Source: an uncultured Lachnospiraceae bacterium (GTDB lineage: Bacteria > Bacillota > Clostridia > Lachnospirales > Lachnospiraceae). Taken from it: DNA of 64,000 nucleotides. Below are positions 25,816-35,200 of this stretch, one piece after another; the first letter of the stretch is position 1, and the number at the start of each line of letters is the position of its first letter. Below the pieces are notes generated by a model that worked only from the letters and a program-made list of their open reading frames with translations, was not told the origin of the DNA and ran no database searches. The stretch covers positions 62,001 through 126,000 of the forward strand of contig CATLHM010000004.1 of NCBI GenBank assembly GCA_949949005.1, read 5' to 3'. The position numbers and the translations under genes were made by a program.

Positions 25816-25857
25816 TATGATAGTGAACGACAAATTATCCTGTCGCCTACTATAGTA
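25816..25857. promoter_or_regulatory. Imperfect inverted repeat upstream of the AraC gene
   Basis: Arms 25816-25832 and 25841-25857 share ATAGT...CGACA / TGTCG...ACTAT, matching at 12 of 17 positions, in the divergent region between the AraC-type gene and the flavin reductase. It is a possible regulator site; low certainty. Confidence 0.35.
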
Positions 25858-25915
25858 ACATGCGGCGGGCTTCCAGAAAATATTTTTTTATGCATCTATT
25901 CAGGTTAATATTGAG

Positions 25916-25965
25916 TTGACAATTACAGGGGAAGCATTTACACTTTAATAGTAATTATTACTATT
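25916..25965 (+). promoter_or_regulatory. Promoter with palindromic operator for flavin reductase
   Basis: TTGACA (25916-25921) and TACACT (25939-25944) are spaced by 17 bp. Directly downstream lies the perfect 19-bp palindrome AATAGTAAT-T-ATTACTATT (25947-25965), covering the expected start site. The form is typical of MarR- or HxlR-type repressor operators. Confidence 0.75.
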
Positions 25966-26032
25966 TTAGCTGAGTCAGACCTGCAAAAGCTTTACTGACA
26001 GGCCTGGCCGGAGTGAGGTGAAAGGGTATAAA

Positions 26033-26539
26033 ATGAACAAAAATGTATTTCACAAGCTTTCTTACGGGGTTTATGTGGTAAGCACCTGGGATAACGGGAG
26101 ACCTACCGGATGTACGGCAAACAGTGCCATGCAGATCACTTCTTCCCCTGCTACCATTGCGGTGAGCATCAATCACGACAACTACACCAACAAGTGTATC
26201 AAGGAGACGGGAAGATTTGCCATTTCCATTCTGGCAGAAGATACGCCTGCGTTGATTATCGGAACCTTTGGCTTCCGGTCGGGGAAAGATTCGGACAAGT
26301 TTTCAGAGGTAAAATACAGTGTGGAAGATAATATGCCGGTGGTGACAGATTCCTGTGGCTATATTGCCTGTGAGGTGATTGACAGTATGGAGACGGCAAC
26401 CCATACCGTATTTTTAGGAGAAGTAAAGGGTGCAGAGCTCTTTGGAGATCGGGAAGCCATGACCTATTCCTATTACCACAAAGTAATCAAGGGAAAAAGT
26501 CCTAAGAATGCACCGACTTATCTTCCTGAGGCAGAATAA
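26033..26539 (+). CDS. Flavin reductase family protein
   Basis: The start is ATG 26033 (MNKNVFHKLSYGVYVV), with AAAGGG 6 bases upstream; product 168 aa. It has the FMN-binding split-barrel signature: 'LSYGVYVVSTWDNGRPTGCT', 'ATIAVSINHDNYTNKCIKET', and 'GRFAISILAEDTP'. Family members bind FMN and reduce flavins or act as flavoredoxins; the rubredoxin domain fused in some Clostridia homologues is absent. A repressible promoter is directly upstream. Confidence 0.88.
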   Translation: MNKNVFHKLSYGVYVVSTWDNGRPTGCTANSAMQITSSPATIAVSINHDNYTNKCIKETGRFAISILAEDTPALIIGTFGFRSGKDSDKFSEVKYSVEDNMPVVTDSCGYIACEVIDSMETATHTVFLGEVKGAELFGDREAMTYSYYHKVIKGKSPKNAPTYLPEAE

Positions 26540-26598
26540 CCTCAGACTTATGATTAAGAAAGAAGCAATATAATATTGAAGAAAGGATATACAAAGTG

Positions 26599-27507
26599 AT
26601 GGAAGAATCAATGAAGGATTACGAGGTGGAACTGGAGGCTTCCTTTCGGAAGATCAATGAGGGGGACGTGATCCAGGGAACGGTGATTGATGTCAACGAG
26701 AACGAGGTGACTCTGGATCTGAAATACTACACCCAGGGCATCATCAAGGCAGAGGATATGAGCAATGATCCCGGCTTCTCTGTTTTAAATGATGTGAAGA
26801 TCGGAGATGTAGTCGAAGCCTCGGTGGTTAAGATGGATGACGGACAGGGAAATATCCTTCTCTCCAAAAAAGAGGCAAATGAGGTGCTGGCCTGGGATGT
26901 GCTGGAGCGTTATCTGGAAGAAAAAACTGAATTGACCGTAAAAGTCAGTGAGATCGTGAAGGCAGGCGCGGTTGCCTGGGTGGAAGGAATCAGAGGATTT
27001 ATCCCCGCTTCCCAGTTAGACATTTCTTATGTGGAAGATCTGAGCGTTTTCCAGGGAAAAGAATTGACTGTTCGGGTCATAACTGTGGACAGAGAAAAAG
27101 AAAAGCTGGTACTGTCCGCAAAGGAAATCCTAAAGGAACAGGCCAAAGAGGCCCACGATCACAAGGTTGCCATGCTGGTGCCGGGGACGGTTCTGGAAGG
27201 TACTGTTGAAAGCCTGCAGCCCTACGGCGCGTTTGTGGATTTGAAGGACGGCTTAAGCGGTCTGGTGCATATATCCCAGATCAGCCAGAGAAGGATCAAA
27301 AAACCTTCCGAGGTATTGAAGGTGGGAGATACGGTGAAGGTGAAGGTGTTAAACACCAACGACGGAAAGATTTCACTGAGTATGAAGGCGGTTTCCGAGG
27401 AGCAGGAGGCAGAAGCGGTGGAAAAGGTAGATACCTCCAAATACAGCTCGAAGGAAAGTTTCGGCACAAGCCTTGGAGATTTGCTTGCCGGACTGAATAT
27501 TAAATAG
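26599..27507 (+). CDS. S1 RNA-binding domain protein (RpsA-like)
   Basis: The start is taken as ATG 26599, with GAAAGG upstream; a GTG at 26596 is an alternative. The 302-aa protein contains three S1 (OB-fold) domains: about 18-90 ('VIQGTVIDVNENEVTLDLKY'), 105-175 ('AGAVAWVEGIRGFIPASQLD'), and 192-262 ('VLEGTVESLQPYGAFVDLKD'). Short Firmicutes S1 proteins of this kind bind mRNA and may support translation rather than being true ribosomal S1. It is followed 13 bases later by a HAD phosphatase. Confidence 0.92.
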   Translation: MEESMKDYEVELEASFRKINEGDVIQGTVIDVNENEVTLDLKYYTQGIIKAEDMSNDPGFSVLNDVKIGDVVEASVVKMDDGQGNILLSKKEANEVLAWDVLERYLEEKTELTVKVSEIVKAGAVAWVEGIRGFIPASQLDISYVEDLSVFQGKELTVRVITVDREKEKLVLSAKEILKEQAKEAHDHKVAMLVPGTVLEGTVESLQPYGAFVDLKDGLSGLVHISQISQRRIKKPSEVLKVGDTVKVKVLNTNDGKISLSMKAVSEEQEAEAVEKVDTSKYSSKESFGTSLGDLLAGLNIK

Positions 27508-27520
27508 GGTGGATCAATTT

Positions 27521-28198
27521 ATGGTCAAATTCAAATATTGTCTTTTTGATTTAGACGGCACTTTGACCGATCCTAAGGAGGGCATTACCAGGTCAGTACA
27601 GTATGCCCTCCGTTCTTTTGGGATAGAAGAGCCTGACCTGAAAAAGCTGGAAGGATTCATCGGCCCGCCCTTAAAGGACAGCTTTCAGGAGTATTACGGC
27701 TTTGGGGAGGAACAGGCCGCAAAGGCCGTCTCGGCCTACAGGGAGCGATTTGCCCCCATTGGTATACTGGAAAACCGCATTTTCCCAGGGGTGCCCGCTA
27801 TGCTTTCAAACTTGAAGGACAGGGGAATTTCCCTTGCCGTTGCTTCCAGCAAACCCACCAATTTTGTACACCGGATTTTGTCACATTTTGAGATAGAGCA
27901 ATTTTTTACTGTGATTGTGGGAAGCGGGATGGATGGAAGCAGATCGGCGAAGGAGGAAGTGGTGGAAGAGGCTCTTAAGGAGCTTGGAGTGCTCACGCTT
28001 CCCAAGGAACAACGGCATAAAAGTTGCGCTATGGTGGGGGACAGAAAATTTGATATTCAGGGGGCCGAATCCAATGGAATTACAGGGGTAGGCGTGGCCT
28101 TTGGATTCGCGAAGCCGGGAGAACTGGAGGAGGCAGGCGCCGCGTTTATTGCGGGTACGGTGAAGGAGCTGGAAGCTTATCTTCTGGGAGAGCTTTGA
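27521..28198 (+). CDS. HAD hydrolase, phosphoglycolate phosphatase-like
   Basis: The start is ATG 27521 (MVKFKYCLFDLDGTLTDP); the ORF-track GTG at 27509 is an alternative. The 225-aa protein has HAD motif I 'FDLDGTLTD', a helical cap domain (about 18-85), motif II 'LAVASSKP', motif III Lys at about residue 145, and motif IV 'AMVGDRKFDIQGAESNGI'. It hydrolyses a phosphomonoester in the cytoplasm, substrate unknown. It sits between the S1 gene and the CPBP protease gene with very short gaps. Confidence 0.9.
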   Translation: MVKFKYCLFDLDGTLTDPKEGITRSVQYALRSFGIEEPDLKKLEGFIGPPLKDSFQEYYGFGEEQAAKAVSAYRERFAPIGILENRIFPGVPAMLSNLKDRGISLAVASSKPTNFVHRILSHFEIEQFFTVIVGSGMDGSRSAKEEVVEEALKELGVLTLPKEQRHKSCAMVGDRKFDIQGAESNGITGVGVAFGFAKPGELEEAGAAFIAGTVKELEAYLLGEL

Positions 28199-28228
28199 CG
28201 GAGATTGCCGGTGGGCAGGGAGATTACA

Positions 28229-29191
28229 ATGGGTAATTTTTTCAGGATGATCAATATAAGATGGAGCAGGGAGGAGATTGCCGGCTGGGGTTCCCTGCGC
28301 AAAACGGCATATCTGCTTTTGCCGCTTTTGTTTTATTTCCTGGTTCATGATGGGGCGGAAATCCTTTTATGGGCCGGACTTGACGGGATTATGACCTCCG
28401 GCAACAAGTCTTTGACCTCTTTTCTGACGGACAATGCCTATACGGTAAACGGCCTGATCAATGGATTTGCCATTTTAGCAGGCGTGGCGGCTATCTGGCG
28501 GGCCATCCGGGGGGAAATCAGAGGAAGAGGGGAAGAGGAGACCTGTTCCTTAAAACAAGGAAGTGTCGTATCCGGAAAGGAAGGAAGCGCTGTATCCGGG
28601 GATGAAGGGTACAAAGAGACAGAAACCGGGGTCAACCCTGCAAGGAGCGGCATGGAGTCGGTGGTGACCCGCTATATGGTTCTAGGGGCGCTGGCCTTTT
28701 TGACAGCGTTATCCCTTAACCTTCTCTTTTCGCTGCTAGGCCTGACTGGAAGCTCTCAGGGATATGCGCAGACGGCCAGGGCCCAATATGGGGTAAATTT
28801 TGTGGTAGGGCTTTTTTTGTATGGAATCCTGTCGCCTGCGGCGGAGGAAGCCGTATTCCGGGGACTGATTTATAACAGGATGAAACGGTGCTTTGGATAT
28901 GTCATTGCCCTGGTGGTCTCCTCCCTGTTTTTTGGCTGTTACCACGGAAATGTGGTACAGGCCCTTTACGGGACGGTTCTGGGGCTTTTGATCGCCTGGG
29001 CCTACGAAAAATACGGCAGCTTTGCAGCGCCTGTGCTTTTTCACGGCGTGGCGAATGTGAGTATTTATGCCATGACCTACTATAATAGTCTGGGGGCTAT
29101 GAGCAGGGAGGTAAGTATTGGCGTCATAGTGGTTTCTTTGCTGGGGGCGGGGGTGTGTCTGGGGTATATTAAACGCTGCCACAGGATTTGA
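28229..29191 (+). CDS. CPBP family intramembrane glutamic protease
   Basis: The start is ATG 28229 (MGNFFRMINI), 7 bases after GGGAG. The 320-aa integral membrane protein has the three CPBP/Abi motifs: 'AAEEAVFRGLIYNRM' (EExxxR), 'FGCYHGNVVQ', and 'LFHGVANVSIYA'. An unusual Gly/Glu/Ser-rich soluble loop (about 100-140, 'GEEETCSLKQGSVVSGKEGS') with a small internal duplication separates early and core helices. Family members process prenylated or signalling substrates or provide bacteriocin immunity; the substrate here is unknown. Confidence 0.9.
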   Translation: MGNFFRMINIRWSREEIAGWGSLRKTAYLLLPLLFYFLVHDGAEILLWAGLDGIMTSGNKSLTSFLTDNAYTVNGLINGFAILAGVAAIWRAIRGEIRGRGEEETCSLKQGSVVSGKEGSAVSGDEGYKETETGVNPARSGMESVVTRYMVLGALAFLTALSLNLLFSLLGLTGSSQGYAQTARAQYGVNFVVGLFLYGILSPAAEEAVFRGLIYNRMKRCFGYVIALVVSSLFFGCYHGNVVQALYGTVLGLLIAWAYEKYGSFAAPVLFHGVANVSIYAMTYYNSLGAMSREVSIGVIVVSLLGAGVCLGYIKRCHRI

Positions 29192-29297
29192 GTGTGGCAA
29201 CTTCGTTTCTTAGCTTTTCAAATTCGTCTGTAAGAGAAGGTGTCTGGATTTCTTAAGCGAGATGTTTGTAGATGTTCGGAATTGCCTGATGGAAGGG

Positions 29298-29320
29298 TTT
29301 ACATATTTCAAATGTGTAAA
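29298..29320. promoter_or_regulatory. Operator-like palindrome before the NACHT gene
   Basis: TTTACATATTT-C-AAATGTGTAAA: 11-bp arms matching at 10 of 11 positions around one base, centred about 33 bases before the ATG. No separate -35/-10 pair of good quality is seen, so the dyad may overlap the promoter. Confidence 0.55.
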
Positions 29321-29341
29321 AATGTATAAGGTGGGGTATAA

Positions 29342-31699
29342 ATGAGTACTACAATTAAAATTGTCTCAGCAGTATTAAAGGCGGTGGTAGGAGATAAGGT
29401 TGGGAGTGGATTAGTTCAGGATTTGATTGGAATTTCAATAGATGAGGCATCTGAAAAAAGCATAAATGAGATTGCGGACTTTATTGATAAAGAAAAATTT
29501 AAGATTGGCCGGATTCTTTCTGAAGAAAATTTGAAGTCTATGGGGATTTCAGAAAATAAAATTGATTATGTGATAGTTGAGATAAAGGATTTATTTTTTA
29601 AGGTTAGCATCACGGATGAAGTGCTTGAACAATGCAGATATGATAGCATGAATTTGAGTGCCTTTTTGTGGAATAAATATAGAGAATATAGAAATGATTA
29701 TATAGAATGTGAAAGCGAGATTAAACAATGCTTATTTGTTATTGCGGAAACAATAATTAAGTTAGTGCGAGAGAGTGAAGAATTTGAAAAGGATGTTTTG
29801 GTACAGATCAGTAATTCTGTTGATGACACTAATGCAGAATTACAGAATATATCTGGTTATTTGAAAGAGAATTTCAGTAAGCTGGATGATAACAGCCAAA
29901 TGGTACTGAATATTCTACTGAAGATTTTAGAGCAGATCCAGAAAATGAGTGTGAAGGATAATAAATTAAAAAACAGGGATTGTGAGAAGGAAAAGTTCCA
30001 AAATAATAAAAAGCAACAATATATTGATATTTGGAATGGTAGATTATTCCTTCATGCGGATACGGATGAAAACCCGTTAACTTTAGCAGATGCATTTATT
30101 ATGCCTGATTATGAGATACATAAGGCTATTCAGAAAATGCGCTATTCATATTCTGGTACACTGGACGGAATTATTAAAGAATTTGCAGAATATGAGAGAA
30201 CATCTACAATGCTTATTACAGGCGCCCCAGGTATAGGAAAATCAACTATTACTTCGTGGATGGCAAATAAGTATAAGGACGATGATCGGTTTATTATATT
30301 ACGGTTTCGTGATTGGGATAGCGAAGAATTGGAACAGGGATTGCAAAAGGCTATCTGTAATGAGTTGGAATGTGAAAACAAAGACTTGAATGATAAGATC
30401 TTGATTTTGGATGGATTCGATGAGATGAAATCGTTAGATATTCGCAATAGATTGCTCCATGTGTTTTTTAACGATATAAAGGATAGAAAAAATTTTAAGT
30501 GCATTATAACGTCAAGGCCAGCTTATATAGATTCGTCACACTTTCAAAATGTTATTGAACTTAAGGAATTTAATATAAATAAAGTAGATGCTTTCTACAG
30601 AAGTATGAAAGGGAGAGGGTTGACTGGAAGAGAAAAAATGGAGTTAAACTTGGAGGTGCTGGGGATTCCGGTAATATTATATATGGCTATTATGTCAGGC
30701 ATAGATATTAATGAAAACCACACTAAACCGGAGTTATATAACAAAATTTTTGCAGAGGAAGGAGGTATATTTGATAAGTTTTATGATGGCAAAAATGAAT
30801 ATAGTGAAGGTTCACAGATTATGAGGGATTCTGATAATATAGAAAAGTATTTAAAATTTTTGTGTGAGATTGCATACAAAATGTTTGCAGATAATAAGCA
30901 GAATTTAAAAACGGAAGCTTGTAAAGTTCCGGAATTAGTGTTCCAAAAAGATACGGTAAGTATTTTAGAATTTCCGATTAAGCATTTATTTGAGAATACA
31001 GAAACAAATATTGAATTTATTCATAAATCTATATATGAGTATTTTGTTTCTGAATTCATTTATATACATATCATTAAGAGAATAGGGCAATGCGGGGATA
31101 GAAATTATTTAGCCGGAGAAATTGCTGGCTTGCTAAACTGCAATCATTTATCAGAAGAAATCTGTGAGTTTTTAAAGTACAAGGTTAGTCAAAAAGCAAA
31201 TGTAAATTCATTTAACGGTGTTTTTGATACATTTAATTTAATGATACGTGATGGCATGACGTATCATATGGCCGATCGTTGTAAAAATATAATAAAGTGC
31301 GAAATGAATGTATTCGCTAATATGCTCGAAATTATACATCTGTGGAATAATGGGAATTTTGTGTTCGATAGTAAAATTTTCGATTACTTGAAATATAATT
31401 ATGGATATGAACTTAATTTGTCCGGAATTGATTTGGCAGGCAAAAACTTATCAAAGTTACTGCTAACTAATGTGAATTTAAGCAATGCAAGGTTGGATTC
31501 TGCAAATTTGGGAGGTATGGATTTAAGAAGTACAAAGTTTATAGGAGCAAGCATAGGTAACATTAATTTGGATGAGGCGATTTTAGACGGGGCGATATTC
31601 TCGGAGAGTCAAGTTACGTATTTGGATAAGAAATATAATCTATCTGGTATTAAAGTATATTGTAGTACAAATAATAAGGTATTAAATTATGAGTATTAA
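29342..31699 (+). CDS. NACHT-type STAND NTPase with pentapeptide repeats
   Basis: The product is 785 aa. A helical N-terminal region (about 1-225) has an amphipathic start ('IVSAVLKAVVGDKVGSGLVQ'). The NACHT NTPase follows, with Walker A 'GAPGIGKST' at 294-302, Walker B 'ILILDGFDEM' at 353-362, and the sensor 'IITSRPAY' at 388-395. A winged-helix/helical arm (about 430-580) includes 'IEFIHKSIYEYFVSEFIY', as in NACHT proteins. The C-terminus has pentapeptide-like repeats (about 690-755: 'LSGIDLAGKNLSKLLLTNVN', 'ARLDSANLGGMDLRST'). Bacterial NACHT proteins include many anti-phage sensors. The gene stands alone, is much more A+T-rich than its neighbours, and lies next to a tRNA, suggesting horizontal gain. 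The trigger and effector are not evident from sequence. Confidence 0.85.
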   Translation: MSTTIKIVSAVLKAVVGDKVGSGLVQDLIGISIDEASEKSINEIADFIDKEKFKIGRILSEENLKSMGISENKIDYVIVEIKDLFFKVSITDEVLEQCRYDSMNLSAFLWNKYREYRNDYIECESEIKQCLFVIAETIIKLVRESEEFEKDVLVQISNSVDDTNAELQNISGYLKENFSKLDDNSQMVLNILLKILEQIQKMSVKDNKLKNRDCEKEKFQNNKKQQYIDIWNGRLFLHADTDENPLTLADAFIMPDYEIHKAIQKMRYSYSGTLDGIIKEFAEYERTSTMLITGAPGIGKSTITSWMANKYKDDDRFIILRFRDWDSEELEQGLQKAICNELECENKDLNDKILILDGFDEMKSLDIRNRLLHVFFNDIKDRKNFKCIITSRPAYIDSSHFQNVIELKEFNINKVDAFYRSMKGRGLTGREKMELNLEVLGIPVILYMAIMSGIDINENHTKPELYNKIFAEEGGIFDKFYDGKNEYSEGSQIMRDSDNIEKYLKFLCEIAYKMFADNKQNLKTEACKVPELVFQKDTVSILEFPIKHLFENTETNIEFIHKSIYEYFVSEFIYIHIIKRIGQCGDRNYLAGEIAGLLNCNHLSEEICEFLKYKVSQKANVNSFNGVFDTFNLMIRDGMTYHMADRCKNIIKCEMNVFANMLEIIHLWNNGNFVFDSKIFDYLKYNYGYELNLSGIDLAGKNLSKLLLTNVNLSNARLDSANLGGMDLRSTKFIGASIGNINLDEAILDGAIFSESQVTYLDKKYNLSGIKVYCSTNNKVLNYEY

Positions 31700-31829
31700 A
31701 AATGATACAGCATTTGCACAGATTTGAAAGGACATTTTATAGGCAGAGAAAAAGCAGATATCAATCATAGTTTATAAATATTTCCTAATGGGAGATTGTA
31801 TTTCGCGGCTCCCCCGTTACCACAAAGAA

Positions 31830-31902
31830 TGGAGCATACGGGACTTGAACCCGTGACCTCCACACTGCCAGTGTGGCGCGCTCCCAACTGCGCTAATGCC
31901 CC
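31830..31902 (-). tRNA. tRNA-Ala (anticodon GGC)
   Basis: The minus strand folds as a standard 73-nt tRNA. Acceptor GGGGCAT/ATGCTCC carries the G3-U70 wobble pair that identifies alanine tRNAs. The anticodon arm CCACA-CTGGCAG-TGTGG has anticodon GGC, and the T arm is ACGGG-TTCAAGT-CCCGT. The 3' CCA is not encoded. Confidence 0.97.
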
Positions 31903-31910
31903 ATAAGAAA

Positions 31911-31938
31911 AGTATAACACAAATTTCGTAAAAAACAA
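31911..31938 (-). promoter_or_regulatory. Promoter for tRNA-Ala
   Basis: Minus-strand TTGTTT (31933-31938) and TATACT (31911-31916) are spaced by 16 bp, with the -10 ending 8 bases before the mature 5' end. Confidence 0.6.
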
Positions 31939-32047
31939 CAAAAAAATAATTGACAGAAATTTAGCACCAAAAACAACAAAAAGACTCATAATAACAGAAT
32001 AGATATATAATTAACAAATAATCAGACAATTTACCAAATATTCGTTA

Positions 32048-32076
32048 TTTACAACCGGTGAAAACAGGTGTATATT
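32048..32076 (+). promoter_or_regulatory. Sigma-A promoter for gltB
   Basis: TTTACA (32048-32053) and TATATT (32071-32076) are spaced by exactly 17 bp. The expected transcription start, about 32083, falls at the base of the leader hairpin. Confidence 0.75.
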
Positions 32077-32083
32077 ATAACAT

Positions 32084-32132
32084 ACAGGTCGCAAAGGAGC
32101 GTACAGGAGAGCCCCTTTGCGACCTGTTTTTT
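32084..32132 (+). terminator. Leader terminator (attenuator candidate) of gltB
   Basis: A perfect 14-bp stem (ACAGGTCGCAAAGG / CCTTTGCGACCTGT) is followed by six T, and starts about at +1 of the gltB promoter. It lies about 70 bases before the gltB start codon and has no T run on the other strand. It should stop most transcripts unless an antiterminator acts, or it defines a roughly 50-nt RNA. Confidence 0.75.
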
Positions 32133-32200
32133 CGTCCCATAAAATATCCGAAGCTTTTGTGGGACAAAAACAAACTCTTTTGAATAAGGAGGAAAAAGAC

Positions 32201-35200
32201 ATGTTTGATGTAAAAAATACTCATCCCAAGGCGCCCTTATACCGGCAGGAATTTGAGCATGATAACTGCGGGATCGGGGCCTGCGTGAATATGAAAGGGG
32301 TGAAGAGCCGGGAGACAGTGGTAAACGCCCTTAAGATTGTGGAAAATTTAGAGCATCGCGCCGGGAAGGACGCGGAGGGCAAAACCGGCGACGGGGTTGG
32401 AATCCTGACGCAGGTTCCCCATAAGTTTTTTAAGAAGGTGACGGCCCCTTTGGGGATTGCCATCGGAGGTGAGAGGGAGTACGGCGTCGGCATGTTCTTC
32501 TTTCCCCAGGAGGAGCTGCGCAAGAACCAGGCAAAAAAAATGTTTGAGATCATTGTGGAAAAGGAGGGGCTTACTTTCCTGGGGTGGCGGGAAGTGCCCA
32601 CCGAGCCTTCCGTGCTGGGGCATAAGGCTGTGGAGTGTATGCCTCATATCATGCAGGCCTTTATCAAAAAGCCGGCGGAGGTGGAGAAGGGGGTTGCCTT
32701 TGACCGGCTTCTGTATGTGGTGAGGCGGGTCTTTGAGCAGTCCTCGGACAATACCTATGTGGTGTCTTTATCCAGCCGGACCATCGTGTATAAGGGGATG
32801 TTTCTGGTAGGGCAGCTGCGCACCTTTTTTACGGATTTGCAGGATAAGGATTTCGAATCGGCCATTGCCATGGTGCATTCGCGTTTTTCCACCAACACCA
32901 ATCCAAGCTGGGAGCGGGCCCATCCCAACAGGTTTATCGTACATAACGGGGAGATCAACACCATCCGGGGCAATGCGGATAAGATGCTGGCTCGGGAGGA
33001 AAATATGGAGTCGGAGCATTTAAAGGGGCTTTTGCACAAGGTGCTTCCGGTGGTGAATACGGCGGGCTCCGATTCGGCCATGCTGGACAATACCCTGGAA
33101 TTTCTGGTGATGAGCGGTATGGATCTGCCGCTGGCGGTGATGATTACCATTCCCGAGCCCTGGGCCAACAACCAGACCATGTCTCAGCACAAAAGGGATT
33201 TTTATCAGTATTATGCGACCATGATGGAGCCCTGGGATGGCCCGGCCTCCATTCTGTTTTGCGACGGGGATGTGATGGGGGCCGTGCTTGACCGGAATGG
33301 CCTGCGGCCTTCCCGGTACATGATCACCGATGGCGATCAGCTTATTTTGTCCTCAGAGGTGGGGGTGCTGGACATTGACCCTGCCAGGATCCTGGTAAAG
33401 GAGCGGCTCCGCCCCGGCAAAATGCTGCTGGTGGATACGGTGAGAGGAAAAGTGATTGACGATGATGAGCTGAAGGAAACCTACGCCTCGAGGCAGCCCT
33501 ACGGGGAATGGCTGGATCGGAATCTGGTATATCTCCATGATCTGAAGATTCCCAATGAAAGGGTGCCGGAGTTTAGCCCCCAGGAGCGGCAGCGGATGCA
33601 GAAGGCTTTTGGCTATTCCTACGAGGAAGTCAAAAACAGCATCCTTCCCATGGCAAGAACGGGCGGGGAGGCCATTGCGGCCATGGGAGTGGATACCCCC
33701 CTTCCGGTGCTGAGCAAGACCCATCATCCTCTGTTTCATTATTTTAAGCAGCTTTTTGCCCAGGTGACCAATCCTCCCATCGACGCCATCCGGGAGGAGA
33801 TCGTGACCTCCACCACGGTTTATGTGGGAACGGACGGAAATATTTTGGAGGAGATTCCCAAGAACTGCAACATGCTCCGGGTGAATAACCCGATTTTGAC
33901 CAACACAGACCTGATGAAGATCAAGAGCATGAAAAAGGACGGCTTCAAGGTGGAGGTGATTCCCATTACCTATTACAAAAACACCAGACTGGAGAGGGCC
34001 ATTGACCGTCTCTTCGTGGAGGTGGATCGGGCATACCGGGACGGGGTGAATATTATGGTGCTTTCCGACCGGGGGGTGGACGAAAACCACGTGGCCATTC
34101 CTTCCCTGCTTGCCATTTCCGCCCTGAACCGGCATCTGGTGGTGACCAAGAAAAAAACCAGCGTGGCCCTGATCCTGGAGTCCGGGGAACCCAGGGAGGT
34201 TCACCACTTTGCCACCCTTTTGGGCTACGGGGCCTGCGCCATCAATCCCTATCTGGCCCAGGAATCCATCAAGGAGTTGATCGACTCCCATATGCTGGAT
34301 AAGGATTACTATGCGGCGGTGGAGGATTACAACAATGCCATTCTCCACGGTATTGTAAAGATTGCCTCCAAGATGGGGATCAGCACCATCCAGTCCTATG
34401 AGGGCTCCCAGATCTTTGAGGCTATTGGAATCGACAAGGAAGTGATCAACAAATATTTCCCTCATACGGTCTGCCGGGTTGGGGGTATTACATTGGAGGA
34501 CATTGAAAAGCAGGTGGACGATCTGCATTCCCAGGCCTTTGACCCCCTTGGGCTCGCCAATGACCTGACGCTGGATAGTCTGGGACACCACAAAATGCGC
34601 AGCGGGGCGGATGAGCATCTTTACAATCCGGCCACCATCCATCTGTTGCAGGAATCTACCAGAAGAGGGGATTACCAGCTTTTTAAAGAATATACCGCGC
34701 TGGTCAATGATGAAACTTCGGTAAAAAATCTCCGGGGGCTCATGGATTTCAATTTCCCTGAAAAGGGGGTTCCCATTGATGAGGTAGAAAGCGTGGATTC
34801 CATCGTGACCCGCTTCAAGACAGGAGCCATGTCTTACGGTTCCATCTCAAAGGAGGCCCATGAGACTATGGCAATCGCCATGAACCGTCTCCATGGCCGC
34901 TCCAACTCCGGGGAAGGGGGAGAGGAGCCGGAACGTCTTACGGTGGGGGCCGATGGGGTCAACAAATGCTCTGCCATCAAGCAGGTGGCCTCGGGACGGT
35001 TTGGGGTTACCAGCAGGTACTTAGTCAGCGCAGAGGAGATTCAGATCAAGATGGCTCAGGGAGCCAAGCCGGGAGAAGGGGGGCATCTGCCGGGAGGAAA
35101 AGTGTATCCCTGGATTGCCAAGACCAGACATTCCACGCCGGGGGTCAGCCTGATTTCCCCGCCGCCCCATCATGACATTTATTCCATAGAGGATTTGGCG

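Noticed and set aside
33353-34642. 429-aa antisense ORF within gltB
   Set aside because: It lies opposite a highly conserved GltB coding region, has no RBS and no recognisable domain.
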